Below are positions 18,634-29,674 of a stretch of 64,000 nt of DNA, piece by piece. Made by a program: the position numbers and the translations under genes. This DNA is from Deltaproteobacteria bacterium. GTDB taxonomy: Bacteria > Myxococcota_A > UBA9042 > PHBI01. The stretch is taken from assembly GCA_020632715.1 (NCBI GenBank), contig JACKFA010000009.1:372001-436000 (forward strand), given 5' to 3'. Position 1 is the first letter of the stretch, and each line of letters begins with the position of its first letter. Below the pieces are notes generated by a model. It saw nothing but the letters and a program-made list of their open reading frames with translations, did no database searches and had not been told where the DNA came from.

Positions 18634-19089
18634 GTGCAAGACCTGCCCGCGACCTCCGCGACCGACGCCGCGAGGCGGCTGATGACCCTCTTCGAGGGGC
18701 AGCCGAGCGCGCTCCTGAACTACCTCGTGAGCCAGCTCACGGCGGTCCGGAGCCAGGCGCAGACGATGATGGGGCTCTGCGGCCTCATCATCACGGTCAC
18801 GGGGTTCTCGGGGCCGAGGATGGTGACGGCGGCGTCGTTCTCGGCCATCGCGATGGTGATGGGCATCGCGCTGACGCTGATCGCGGCGATCATCTGCCTG
18901 AACGTGATGACGGCCATCCGGTGGGTGTCGCAGGAGCTCGAGGACGACCTGGTCGCGACGATCGTGCGGGTCATCGAGCGGCGCGACACGCAGCTCAGGC
19001 GGACCACGATCGCCGGGGCGTTCGTCGCCGGGGGGCTGACGTGCTACCTCGCCGCTGTCGCGGCGGCGGCGTTCGTCGGGAATGGCTGA
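18634..19089 (+). CDS. small membrane protein of unknown function
   Basis: 151 residues with three hydrophobic segments (about 44-62, 66-92 and 124-147) and an amphipathic charged stretch RVIERRDTQLRR before the last one. GTG start with GAGGA upstream. It lies 96 bases downstream of the PpiD-like gene on the same strand and its stop is about 50 bases from the convergent cupin gene. No family recognised; the layout resembles small membrane proteins sometimes annotated as hypothetical in myxobacteria. Confidence 0.65.
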   Translation: MQDLPATSATDAARRLMTLFEGQPSALLNYLVSQLTAVRSQAQTMMGLCGLIITVTGFSGPRMVTAASFSAIAMVMGIALTLIAAIICLNVMTAIRWVSQELEDDLVATIVRVIERRDTQLRRTTIAGAFVAGGLTCYLAAVAAAAFVGNG

Positions 19090-19138
19090 CGGCGCCTACC
19101 CCGACGCCGTCTGCGCGCGGCCGGGTCATGTGTGGCAC

Positions 19139-19465
19139 TCAGACGAAGACGACCGTCAGCAGGAGCGCGCTGTCCTCGGTCGCCTCGAGCGCGTGCGGTG
19201 TGCGCGGACCGAGGTGGATCAGCTCCCCCGCCGCGATCACGTGCGCCGTACCGCCCACCGTCACGATGACCGCGCCTTCGAGGCACTGCAGCACGATGGG
19301 CCCGTCCACCAGATGCTCGGCGATGATCTTCGTCGCCGGCAGGACCATCCGGATGAGCTCGAAGTGCTGCGTCTTGACCAGCGCCGCCGTCCGCTCCCCG
19401 GCGAGCAGCAAGCCCTCTCCGCGCACTGCGACGACCTCGCCCGGACCAACATGTTCCAACGCCAT
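19139..19465 (-). CDS. cupin-domain protein
   Basis: 108 residues, a single small beta-barrel cupin. The C-terminal half has LEGAVIVTVGGTAHVIAAGELIHLGPRTPHALEA in outline, with the conserved Gly and Pro turns and one His of motif 2; the first motif keeps EH in AEHLVDGP, so a metal site is possible but incomplete by eye. ATG preceded by AAGGAG. Last gene of the molybdoenzyme/NnrS cluster and separated from NnrS by a 45-base gap holding a small direct repeat (AAGACAACCTGA twice, about 19480-19507). Confidence 0.8.
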   Translation of the reverse strand: MALEHVGPGEVVAVRGEGLLLAGERTAALVKTQHFELIRMVLPATKIIAEHLVDGPIVLQCLEGAVIVTVGGTAHVIAAGELIHLGPRTPHALEATEDSALLLTVVFV

Positions 19466-19510
19466 GGGTGACTCCTTGAAAGACAACCTGATGGAAGACA
19501 ACCTGAAGGA

Positions 19511-20701
19511 CTATCCGGGCGCCCCGTCGACGCGTGGCCGCGTGAGGATCGGCCAGTACACCGCGACGAACAGCGCGAACGCGCACGACCACGCGATCCC
19601 CGAGACCACCAGCGCGCCCGTCAGGAGATGCGGCGACGCGAGCGGCAAGACGACCCGCGCCAAGGCGCCCACAGTCACCAGTCCGAACGCCACCGACATC
19701 GAGCGCGGCAGGGTGAGAGGGCGCCCGGTGTGGCCGAGGCTCACGCGCGCCATCATCCCGAGCGTGAGCGTGCCGAGCGCGCCCACCGTGAGCGCGTGCA
19801 GCGGGGCCGAGCCGTAGAGCGCCGGGACCCAGCGCCCGAGGCCGAGCAGCAGGTAACCGACCCCGATCCACAGGTAGCCCAGATGGAGCACCCACAGGAT
19901 GGGCGCCCGCCTCGTCCGGAGCGAGTCCCAGCCGGCGAGCCGCGCCAGGTTGGACGCGGCCGCGAGGAGCGCGACGAGGTCGGACGCGCGGCCGAGGCCG
20001 CCCAGCTGCACGAGCGGATAGGCCACGCTCGAGGCGATCGCGAGCGCGTCGAGCCACGGCCACGACCGCACCCGCGCGCCCGGAAGCGCGTTGCGCGTGA
20101 AGAATGGGATGACCCGCCCCCCCATCACGACCAGGAAGACCACCATCACCTCGACCGCGACCGTCATCGTCCAGAGCCGGAGCAGCGGCTCCAGGTGGAA
20201 CAGCACGTTCACGCCGCCGAGCGCCAGCAGGAGCGCCACGAAGGGATAATTGCGCCGGCTCCCGGCGCGCCACAGGGGCAGCGCGAGGAAGAGGGCGAAC
20301 ACCGGCAGAAAGGCGACGTCGACCGTGGCCACGAGCCAGCCCGGGAGACGCGCGCCGACGAGCATGACGAGCCGGCCCAGGAGCCACAGGAGCGCGAGCC
20401 CCGCGAGCCGGCCGCCCGTCGGGGTACGCTGCTTCGTCCAGTTCCGCGCCGCCGTGAGGAGGAAGCCGGCGAGGACGGCTACCCCGAAGCCGAACACCAT
20501 CTCGTGGGCGTGCCAGTCGGCGCCGCTCGCCGCCAGCGGCAAACGCGCCACGAAGAGCGCCAGCAGCCAGAGCACGAGCCACAGCGCCGCGAACGCGCCG
20601 GCCAGGAGGAAGAAGGGGCGGAACCCGAGGCCCCACACCGGCCGCTCGAAGAGCCCGGGCGCGCGCGCCCCGGGCGGCGCGATGTAGCGATCGATCTGCA
20701 T
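19511..20701 (-). CDS. nnrS: NnrS family haem-copper membrane protein
   Basis: 396 residues, about twelve hydrophobic segments. The N-terminal GLGFRPFFLLAGAFA and ADWHAHEMVFGFG, and later RVIPFFTRNALPG and HALTVGALGTLTLGMMARVSLGHTG in outline, are the signature of NnrS, an inner-membrane protein associated with nitric oxide metabolism and protection against nitrosative stress. It begins one base after the stop of the TDT transporter gene, so it is part of the molybdoenzyme operon. Its presence is the main hint that the operon handles nitrate or nitrite rather than another substrate. Confidence 0.92.
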   Translation of the reverse strand: MQIDRYIAPPGARAPGLFERPVWGLGFRPFFLLAGAFAALWLVLWLLALFVARLPLAASGADWHAHEMVFGFGVAVLAGFLLTAARNWTKQRTPTGGRLAGLALLWLLGRLVMLVGARLPGWLVATVDVAFLPVFALFLALPLWRAGSRRNYPFVALLLALGGVNVLFHLEPLLRLWTMTVAVEVMVVFLVVMGGRVIPFFTRNALPGARVRSWPWLDALAIASSVAYPLVQLGGLGRASDLVALLAAASNLARLAGWDSLRTRRAPILWVLHLGYLWIGVGYLLLGLGRWVPALYGSAPLHALTVGALGTLTLGMMARVSLGHTGRPLTLPRSMSVAFGLVTVGALARVVLPLASPHLLTGALVVSGIAWSCAFALFVAVYWPILTRPRVDGAPG

Positions 20702-20702
20702 A

Positions 20703-21800
20703 CTACCTGACCTCGACGGGTGGCCGCCTCGTCGCGAGCGCGCGCAACACCTGCGCCGTCCGCCGGACGAGGCCGAAGAACGTGAGCGCCCAGGCGCCGA
20801 GCGCGACGTAGACGAAGACCGCGGGGATGGACCGCAAGAGCGGCAGCTCCAGGGCCTCCGCCAGGCGCAGCGTACACACGCTGTACATGCCGAGCGGAAA
20901 GACGAGCCCCCAGTACTGCGGGTCGTAGCGCAGCGGAAAGCGCGCGATGACGTGCCGCCAGACGCCCAGGATCACGAGCAGCGGGATCCACCAGCTCGCG
21001 ACGGCCCAGAAGAAGAGGGTGAAGCCCACCAGGAACGGGCGGACCTCGCCCAGGACCGTCCAGCTCGGCGCCGCCAACATGAGGTTCGCCCCGGCGAGCG
21101 TCGTGATGGCCCCCGCGCCCATGCTGATCCAATAGGGCGGCGTGAGATCCGCGGGGTCCAGCGGGCTGAACGTGAAGCGCTGGAGGATGATGGTGATGAG
21201 CGGCAGGTAGAGGAAGCAGCCGACCAGGTGGAACGCGAGACAGATGAACAAGGAGAGCTCGCTCCCGGGGCCCGGGGCGTCGCCGCCCGCGAGCACGACC
21301 CCGAGGACCGCGATGGACTGCGTCGCGACGACCGCCAGGAGCCAGCCGCCGTTGATGCCGACGCCGAGCGGGGGCTTGTCCCGCTTCACCGTGAGCGCCG
21401 CCACGAACGTGTAGGTGACCAGCACCCAGAGCACGATCGCGAGCGCCCAGAGCACGGTCGCGACGCCCGGGAGCCCGGCAACGATGACGAGCTCGACGCC
21501 GAGCACCGAGGTGCCCGCGACGAGCGTGAAGAAGCCGGGCGAACGGCCGTGGTTCGTGAGATCGGCCCAGACGCGGCCGCCGTGGCGCGCGAGCCGCAGA
21601 ATCGTCAGCGTCCACAGCGCCCCGTACGCGACGACGTTGACGACCAGGAGCGCGACCGCCATCCCCCCGAGCCCCAGCCGCGAGCACGCGACCGACACGA
21701 TGCCGGTCGCCATGACCAGCGCGAAGTAGCCCGGGAAGAAGCTCGCCAGCTCCTCATCGAGGCGCCCTCGCGGCCGCGGTGGCGCCGCCTCCGCCATCAT
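20703..21800 (-). CDS. TDT/TehA-family transporter
   Basis: 365 residues, about ten transmembrane segments, of the tellurite-resistance/dicarboxylate transporter (TDT, TehA/SLAC1) family. The N-terminal FFPGYFALVMATGIVS is characteristic, as are YDPQYWGLVFPLGMYS and the central GGWLLAVVATQSIAV. The family includes anion channels and the sulfite exporter SSU1; nitrite or another anion is possible here because of the operon context. ATG at 21800 overlaps the stop of the small membrane gene upstream (ATGA). Confidence 0.87.
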   Translation of the reverse strand: MMAEAAPPRPRGRLDEELASFFPGYFALVMATGIVSVACSRLGLGGMAVALLVVNVVAYGALWTLTILRLARHGGRVWADLTNHGRSPGFFTLVAGTSVLGVELVIVAGLPGVATVLWALAIVLWVLVTYTFVAALTVKRDKPPLGVGINGGWLLAVVATQSIAVLGVVLAGGDAPGPGSELSLFICLAFHLVGCFLYLPLITIILQRFTFSPLDPADLTPPYWISMGAGAITTLAGANLMLAAPSWTVLGEVRPFLVGFTLFFWAVASWWIPLLVILGVWRHVIARFPLRYDPQYWGLVFPLGMYSVCTLRLAEALELPLLRSIPAVFVYVALGAWALTFFGLVRRTAQVLRALATRRPPVEVR

Positions 21801-22033
21801 CGGTCCAGCCGCCGCAGATACCAGAGGAGCCCGAGGTTCAGCCCGAGGCAGGCGAGACTCGCGAGCCCGGCCGGCCACACCGGTTCGGCGTCGCCGCCGA
21901 GCACCGCGTGCACCGTAGCCGTGAAGAGCCAGAGCTGGAGGACGTTGATGAGCACCACCAACAAGAGCATCGCGTTGACGATCTCGAGGCGCTTCCTGCG
22001 CGGCGCGCGCTCGACCGGCTGCGGGCGGCTCAC
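21797..22033 (-). CDS. small two-segment membrane protein (DUF6755-like)
   Basis: 78 residues with two hydrophobic segments, NAMLLLVVLINVLQLWLF and a second one near residues 50-70. GTG start overlapping the Rieske gene stop, and its stop overlaps the transporter start, so it is translationally coupled. Small proteins of this look accompany Rieske/molybdopterin oxidoreductase clusters; I match it to DUF6755 from memory with limited certainty. It could be an accessory anchor subunit. Confidence 0.75.
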   Translation of the reverse strand: MSRPQPVERAPRRKRLEIVNAMLLLVVLINVLQLWLFTATVHAVLGGDAEPVWPAGLASLACLGLNLGLLWYLRRLDR

Positions 22034-22632
22034 GCGACCCCCGCGGGGTCGATCCCGGTCGCGTAGACGACCCCGTCCTCGACCGCGAGGCGGACGCGCG
22101 GCAGCGGCCGTCGCGGCGGCCCCGCCAGCGGGCGGCCCGTCTCGATGTCGAACCAGCCATGATGGCACGGGCAGTGGAGCTTTCCGACCTTCGGCTCGGG
22201 CACCACCGGGCAGGAGAGGTGCGTGCAGGCCTGGTCGTAGGCGACGAAACGCGTCGCGTCGAGGCGGATCAGGAGGCGCGGCGGGCTCCCTTCGGGGTAC
22301 TGGAACACCCGCACCCCGCCGATCGCCAGCTCGTCGACCCGCGCTATGGCGCGGCGCGCGACCGCCGGCTCGGCGCCCTTCACCGCCGTGCTCACCGCGA
22401 GCCACGCCTGGCCCGCCACGAAAGCGGCGCTCGTGAGGGTCATGAAGCGCATCATGGCGCGCCGCGAGACGTACTCGTCGGCCGACCAGTCGATCGGGAA
22501 CTCGCGTCGCCACGCGGGCTGCTCACGCGCGGGCCGCCCGTCCGGCGCCACGGTGAGGTCGTCCGGGTCGCGATCGGGGCGGTCGCTCGGGCCCGGCTGT
22601 CCGGGCGCGGAGGTGGGCCTGGGCGTGCTCAT
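22030..22632 (-). CDS. Rieske [2Fe-2S] protein
   Basis: 200 residues. The cluster-binding motifs are complete: CTHLSC (136-141, giving Cys136 and His138) and CPCHHGW (154-160, giving Cys154 and His157), with disulfide Cys141 and Cys156. A hydrophobic segment at about 61-82 preceded by SRRAMMRF looks like a twin-arginine signal/anchor, suggesting the cluster domain is outside the inner membrane. The first 50 residues are a Pro/Asp-rich tail. It overlaps the ferredoxin gene by 4 bases. Probable electron carrier of the molybdoenzyme complex. Confidence 0.93.
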   Translation of the reverse strand: MSTPRPTSAPGQPGPSDRPDRDPDDLTVAPDGRPAREQPAWRREFPIDWSADEYVSRRAMMRFMTLTSAAFVAGQAWLAVSTAVKGAEPAVARRAIARVDELAIGGVRVFQYPEGSPPRLLIRLDATRFVAYDQACTHLSCPVVPEPKVGKLHCPCHHGWFDIETGRPLAGPPRRPLPRVRLAVEDGVVYATGIDPAGVA

Positions 22633-23273
22633 GCGCTCTCCCTCCCGACGAAGATGTTGGTGAACACGTCCTCGTCGACCTCGTGACCGATGCCCGGGTC
22701 GCCGAAGCCGTCCGTCACCGACAGCCGCGCGGGCGCCTCCCGCGGCACCAGCATGCGCACCCGCGTAGTGATGGTCTGGCGGCCGAACCGAAACGTCTGG
22801 ATCGCCTGCGAGCGGGGCCTCAGGCGCTCGATCTCCTCGCGCGTGCCGTAGAAGAGTGCCTGGCTCGGGCACACCGACGCGCACATGGGCTTCTTGCCGA
22901 CCGAGGTGCGGTCGTAGCACATGTCACACTTCATCATGAGCCCCATCTCGGTGTTCATCTTGGGCACGCCGAAGGGGCACGCGAGCACGCAGTTGTTGCA
23001 CGCGATGCAGCGGGGCTTCCGCGCCGAGAGCACCACCCCGTCCTCCGTGCGCTTGATGGCGTCCGCCGGACACACCTCGGCGCAGGTCGGCGAGTCGCAG
23101 TGCATGCACACCACCGGCGCGGTCTGCGGCGACCGCAGCGCGTCGATGAGATCGAGCTGGATCATCGACTGGCCCTTGTGACTGTCACACTCGCTGCACG
23201 CCTGGACGCACGCGTTACAGCCGATGCAGCGCGCCGCGTCGACGTAGAAGTGGAGATCGCTCGCTACCGCCAT
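22629..23273 (-). CDS. four-cluster 4Fe-4S ferredoxin subunit (DmsB/NarH-like)
   Basis: 214 residues with sixteen Cys in four clusters: CIGCNACVQAC, CMHC...CAEVCP, CIACNNCVLACP and CDMC...CASVCP, the pattern of electron-transfer subunits of molybdopterin oxidoreductases (DmsB, PhsB, NrfC type). It should wire electrons between the catalytic subunit and the membrane partner. No export signal. Starts 17 bases after the catalytic gene with GAGG upstream. Confidence 0.94.
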   Translation of the reverse strand: MAVASDLHFYVDAARCIGCNACVQACSECDSHKGQSMIQLDLIDALRSPQTAPVVCMHCDSPTCAEVCPADAIKRTEDGVVLSARKPRCIACNNCVLACPFGVPKMNTEMGLMMKCDMCYDRTSVGKKPMCASVCPSQALFYGTREEIERLRPRSQAIQTFRFGRQTITTRVRMLVPREAPARLSVTDGFGDPGIGHEVDEDVFTNIFVGRESA

Positions 23274-23290
23274 GCGTTGCCTCACTCTCG

Positions 23291-25555
<2,265 letters not shown>

Positions 25556-25597
25556 GGTCAGGTCCCTCGTTCGCGTCGCGCCGCGCGCGGCGCGGGG

Positions 25598-26803
25598 TCA
25601 AGGGTGGAAGTTGTGCGCGTCCTCGTCGCCGAGCGGGCCCTCGGCGCGCCCGGGGTTGGCGTAGCGCGGCGTGGGGGGACGCGCGGAGGGCGGGTGGGCC
25701 GCGACGGCGAGGGTGTCCCCGCCGCGTACGCCGGCCCAGAGGCGGCCCTGCGCGAGGGCGAGCGACGCGCGACGGCAGGGCGGGCAGATCCACTGGTAGT
25801 GCTCGACGGCGGGGGGCGTGGTGGCGCCGAGCGCGGCGATGGCGGGCGCGGCCGGGTCCTCGACGCGATAGTCGTAGCCGAGCTCGGCCGTGACCGCGAT
25901 GAGGTCGTGGACGTGGGCGAGCGACGTGAACGCGGCGCCGCAGCGGCGGCAGGCCGCGTGCGGGCCGTCGTGGCCGAGGTCTTTGTAGAGCCCGACGCCG
26001 AGCTGGGCGGGGCGCTGGAAGATGTGGAAGAGCTTCCCGAACGGCAGCCAGAGGAAGGTGGCGATGACGGTGATGGCGTGGAGGATGGCGATGAAGTCGT
26101 AGCCGGCGCCCTTCATCCACGTGTAGCTGGCGGTCAGCATGAGGCCGGTGACGCTGACGGCGAAGAGGAGGAAGAGGGGCAGGAAGTCCTCGGCGAAGCG
26201 CTGCAGCGTCGCCGCGCCGCCCTCGCGCATCCGCCGGCGCATGGCCAACATGACGCCGATGATGACGAGGAAGGACGCCCACACGAGGCCGTGGAAGAGG
26301 ATGAAGGCGCCGAGTGACTCGATGGGGAAGGTGAAGGTGGGGAAGCCGAAGACGACGACGCGATAGAGGCTGAGGTCGCCCGGGACGGGGGCGAAGTGGA
26401 GCCAGCCGAAGACCAGGGGGAAGGTGATCGCGGCGGCCAGCAGCGTGCCCCACATGATGCAGAGGTGGGTGAGCCCGCGCACGCGGCCGCGCTTGAAGAT
26501 GAAGCGGTTGGCGACCATGTCGGCGGCGACGCGACGGACGCCGCGCCCGAGGCGGCGCAGGCGGAGGCCGCGGGCGAAGAGCAGCCTCCAGCCGCGGCGC
26601 CAGTAGAGCCGGGTCGGCGGCCGCTGCAGCCACATGACGTAGCGATAGGTGAGGCCGAAGGTCGCGAACAGGATCGCGAACGTGTAGGCGACGAGGGCCG
26701 CGTCGAAGTGAGCGAGGTTGCGCGAGCCGAGGACGATGAGCGCGCCCAGGACGGCCGTGGCGACGAACGCATACACGGTGGGTTTGAGGACTCCTCGCTG
26801 CAA
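25598..26803 (-). CDS. NarI/DsrM-like membrane subunit with C-terminal CxxC ribbon
   Basis: 401 residues. Five or six hydrophobic segments in the first 260 residues with conserved His candidates for two b haems (for example THLCIMWG, ILFHGLVW and AILHAITVI) resemble the quinol-oxidising subunits NarI, DsrM and HdrE. The cytoplasmic C-terminal third has CRRCG (285-289) and CPPC (340-343), a zinc- or iron-ribbon-like pair, followed by a disordered tail. The TTG start at 26803 is preceded by GGAGAG. It is the first gene of the operon and likely passes electrons between the quinone pool and the ferredoxin subunit. Confidence 0.85.
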   Translation of the reverse strand: MQRGVLKPTVYAFVATAVLGALIVLGSRNLAHFDAALVAYTFAILFATFGLTYRYVMWLQRPPTRLYWRRGWRLLFARGLRLRRLGRGVRRVAADMVANRFIFKRGRVRGLTHLCIMWGTLLAAAITFPLVFGWLHFAPVPGDLSLYRVVVFGFPTFTFPIESLGAFILFHGLVWASFLVIIGVMLAMRRRMREGGAATLQRFAEDFLPLFLLFAVSVTGLMLTASYTWMKGAGYDFIAILHAITVIATFLWLPFGKLFHIFQRPAQLGVGLYKDLGHDGPHAACRRCGAAFTSLAHVHDLIAVTAELGYDYRVEDPAAPAIAALGATTPPAVEHYQWICPPCRRASLALAQGRLWAGVRGGDTLAVAAHPPSARPPTPRYANPGRAEGPLGDEDAHNFHP

Positions 26804-27339
26804 GGTCGCTCTCCGAATCCATGCAGGTCATCTCGTCTGCCCCGCAGCGCGGGTGGCGAGTAACTCTATACCGTACCCGCCGTCGCCCCGAAAGCGGGCG
26901 GGACGCTTATCGCGAACACCCAAGGGCCCATAACCCACGACTCTCACGGCCTCAGGGGCCGAGGGCCGCTGGGCGCGATCCCCTCGAGCCGACCTTCCCT
27001 GTGGCAAAGCACGGGGTGATGGCAGGTTCTCGCGCAAAGGCTCGAAGGCGCGTCGAATCAGAGGCTGTCTGACTCGGGGGTGTGCGATCAGACCGGTGGG
27101 GAATTGGCTCGCGCCAAGGCGCCAAGACGCAACGACGCAGAGTCAGCTTTGGATTCGAGGATGCCGGTCGCGTCTCCCTCTGCGCGTTTCCCACTTGGCG
27201 CGACCCTCTCCCGGACCGTGGCCAGCACCGCCATGACGGCTCTCGATCACCACGCGGACTGCCGCTGGCCAGACGCGCGAAGGCCCGGCGACAGCGCTCT
27301 CTGCTCTGGGCGGGGGCGGGCGCAATCAACCCAAGGAGG
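26804..27339. other. 536-base intergenic region upstream of the molybdoenzyme operon
   Basis: No gene recognised. A possible -10 TATAGA for the molybdoenzyme operon lies on the minus strand at 26865-26870 with only a weak -35 (TTTCGG) 17 bases upstream. The rest is less GC-rich than the genes. A second family of tandem/inverted repeat lies at 27106-27208. No FNR or NsrR-like palindrome was convincing. Confidence 0.5.
27106..27208. repeat. imperfect inverted repeat with CGCCAAGACGC-type units
   Basis: The left arm (27106-27142) contains GCTCGCGCCAAGG, CGCCAAGACGC and ACGACGCAGAG; the right arm (27178-27208) is the inverse, with CTCTGCGCGTTTCC and ACTTGGCGCGACC. This resembles repeats of CGCCAAGACGC(CAAGACGC) seen in intergenic regions of several bacterial phyla, and is unrelated to the CCACGGAG family elsewhere in this window. 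Confidence 0.65.
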
Positions 27340-28443
27340 TCAATTCGTAGCCCGCCTGAGCTCCGCCTCGGCCTCGCGCGTCGAGTCCTGCCTCAGCACC
27401 TCTTTCAGCCTCGCGAGGCTCGCCTCGGTGCGCTTCACCCACTCGCCCTGCTTCCCGAAGCGCTGCCCCATCCGCAGGTTCCGCTCGTAGATGTCGATCG
27501 CGCGCACCAGCAGCGGCCGGATCTTCTTCTTCAGCTCCTCGTAGTAGAGCTCGACCTCTTCCCGCGTGAGCTCGGTCGGGATCTCCGCCGCCATCATGTC
27601 GTCGTACATGACCTCGTAGAGCGCGCCGAGCCGGTAGCCGCTCACGACGGCGTAGTCGGGGTGCTGCAGGCGCAGCGCCTTCAGGTAGGCGCTCTGCGCC
27701 ATCAGGAAGAAGTTCGACTTGTCCTCGAGGTCCCGCGCCATCGTCTCGAGCGGCAGCTTGAAGCGGATCGACGCGAAGAGCTCCCGATAGATCTCCCCGA
27801 TCTGCAGCTGCGCGAGCGACACCTGCGGGCTCTGCTGGAGCGCCCGGTTCTCGAGGTTCTGCTGGTAGAGCGCGAGCGCCTCCTTGTAGTCGCGCTCCGC
27901 CTCGGCGAGCCGCCCCTCGTGCTGCCGCGCGAGCCCCCGCTCGGCGAGCGCCGCGATCCGCTCCACGACCCCGATGCGGTCGTAGTGGGGGGCCAGGATC
28001 CGCTCGGCCGTCTTCTCGAGCCCCTGCCAGCGCGCGAGCTGCTCCTGGCACGCCGCCACCCGGAAGAGCGAGTCCTGCGCGTCCTTGCTGCCCGCCGTCG
28101 CCGTCACGACGTCCTCGTAGAGCCCGATCGCCTCGTCGCAGCGCCCGTCCCGCTCGAGCGAGAGCGCTCCGTTGTAGGCGCTGACCGTCGCGTACTCGCT
28201 CTCCGGGAACCGCTCGTGCACGAGCCGGTACTTGTGCGCGGCCGTCCGGTAGTCGGCCGTCTCGAACGCCCGCCCCGCCTCGCCGAAGAGCACCTTCGGG
28301 TCCATCTGCTCGACCCGCGTCTCGCCGCCCTCGCGCGTCGCCTCGAAGCGCATCGGGTCCATCTCGATGAGCGTCGCGCGCGGGCCCGTCGCGCAGCCGC
28401 CGAGCGCGGCGCCGGCGACGGCGAGCCACGCCCACCGCCTCAT
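27340..28443 (-). CDS. TPR-like repeat lipoprotein
   Basis: 367 residues. Signal sequence with a lipobox ending GAALGGC near residue 17 of the chosen start; the ATG at 28443 is preferred to the one at 28473 because GGGAG lies just upstream and the signal then has normal length. The mature part is helical with several TPR-like pairs, for example FETADYRTAAHKYRLVHERF and DEAIGLYEDVV, ELARWQ.LEK, and EAERDYKEALALYQQ. Probably an outer-membrane-associated scaffold lipoprotein. No enzyme motif. Monocistronic as far as I can see. Confidence 0.75.
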   Translation of the reverse strand: MRRWAWLAVAGAALGGCATGPRATLIEMDPMRFEATREGGETRVEQMDPKVLFGEAGRAFETADYRTAAHKYRLVHERFPESEYATVSAYNGALSLERDGRCDEAIGLYEDVVTATAGSKDAQDSLFRVAACQEQLARWQGLEKTAERILAPHYDRIGVVERIAALAERGLARQHEGRLAEAERDYKEALALYQQNLENRALQQSPQVSLAQLQIGEIYRELFASIRFKLPLETMARDLEDKSNFFLMAQSAYLKALRLQHPDYAVVSGYRLGALYEVMYDDMMAAEIPTELTREEVELYYEELKKKIRPLLVRAIDIYERNLRMGQRFGKQGEWVKRTEASLARLKEVLRQDSTREAEAELRRATN

Positions 28444-28669
28444 CACGCTCCCTGCTCCCGACACGACGCCCATCTCACCTCACCCGAGCTCCAACGTCCG
28501 GCCCTCACCCGGGGGCCGCCACGCGATCGATCGTCTCCCCTCGACACCGCCTTGACCTGTTTTGTTCCGTGACACGGCGTCGAGCGTAGCCCTCCCACGA
28601 TAGCGTCCCGCGGCGCGTGCCGGCAACGAAGAGGTGCCGACGACCGCGTTCTCCGCCATGATGGCAGCC

Positions 28670-29671
28670 ATGAACCGCCCCGACCGCCTCGCCCTCGCCG
28701 CCCGCCCGACGCCGCTCCAGCCGCTGCCGCGCCTCTCCGCCGAGCTCGGCGTCGAGCTCCTCGTCAAGCGCGACGATCTCACGGGCTCCCACCTCTCCGG
28801 GAACAAGATCCGGAAGCTCGACTACCTCCTCCACGACGCGCTCGCCCGCGGCGCGACCCACGTCATCACCTGCGGCGGGGCCCAGTCGAACCACTGCCGC
28901 GCCACGGCGCTCGCCGCCCGCCCCCTCGGCCTCGTGCCCGTCCTCGTCCTCCGCACGCCGAGCGGCACCGCGGCCGACCTCTCCTCCCCGCCGGCCGGAA
29001 ACCAGCTCCTCGACCGCCTCGCCGGCGCCGAGCTCCGCTTCGTCACCCCCGACGGCTACCGCGACCGCGAGCGCGTCATGGCCGCCCTCGCCGCCGAGCT
29101 CGAGCGCGACGCCCCCGGCGCCCGCGCCGTCGTCATCCCCGAGGGGGGCTCGAGCGCGCTCGGCGCCTGGGGCTACGTCGACGCCGCCCACGAGATGGCG
29201 GCCCAATGGGGCGACGAGCCCGCCGACAGCGTCGTCGTCGCGACGGGCTCCGGCGGGACCCTCGCCGGCCTCGCGCTCGGCTTCAAGGCCGCCGGCCTCC
29301 CGACGATCGCCCGCGGCGTCGCGGTCTGCGACGACGAGGCCACCTTCCGCGCGATCGTCCGCCGCATCGGCGCCGAGGCCCACGCCGCCTACGGCCTCCC
29401 CGCCCTCGACGACGCCGACTTCGACGTCATCGACGGCTTCGTCGGCCGCGGCTACGCGCTGTCCACGCCGGAGGAGCTCGCCTTCCTCCGCGACGTCGCC
29501 CGCGGGGACGGCCTCGTCCTCGACCCCGTCTACACGAACAAGGCCCTCCGCGCCGTCGTGACGCTCCTCCGCGCCGATCCGACGCGCCTCGGCCGCCGCG
29601 TCGTCTTCGTGCACACGGGCGGGATCTTCGGCCTCTTCCCCGACGCCGAGGCCCTCGCCGCCGTGCTCTGA
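28670..29671 (+). CDS. PLP-dependent D-cysteine desulfhydrase / ACC deaminase family enzyme
   Basis: 333 residues. The PLP Lys lies in GNKIRKLDYLL, the cofactor-ring motif is CGGAQSNHCRATA, and the phosphate-binding Gly loop is VVATGSGGTLAGL, followed by HTGGIFGLF. These mark the tryptophan synthase beta-like group that includes D-cysteine desulfhydrase and 1-aminocyclopropane-1-carboxylate deaminase. Sequence alone does not distinguish the two; bacterial DcyD is about this length. The ATG at 28670 gives 11 residues before the PTPL block, as in DcyD; upstream ATGs at 28658 and 28661 and a GTG at 28634 are in frame. Confidence 0.85.
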   Translation: MNRPDRLALAARPTPLQPLPRLSAELGVELLVKRDDLTGSHLSGNKIRKLDYLLHDALARGATHVITCGGAQSNHCRATALAARPLGLVPVLVLRTPSGTAADLSSPPAGNQLLDRLAGAELRFVTPDGYRDRERVMAALAAELERDAPGARAVVIPEGGSSALGAWGYVDAAHEMAAQWGDEPADSVVVATGSGGTLAGLALGFKAAGLPTIARGVAVCDDEATFRAIVRRIGAEAHAAYGLPALDDADFDVIDGFVGRGYALSTPEELAFLRDVARGDGLVLDPVYTNKALRAVVTLLRADPTRLGRRVVFVHTGGIFGLFPDAEALAAVL

Positions 29672-29674
29672 GCG

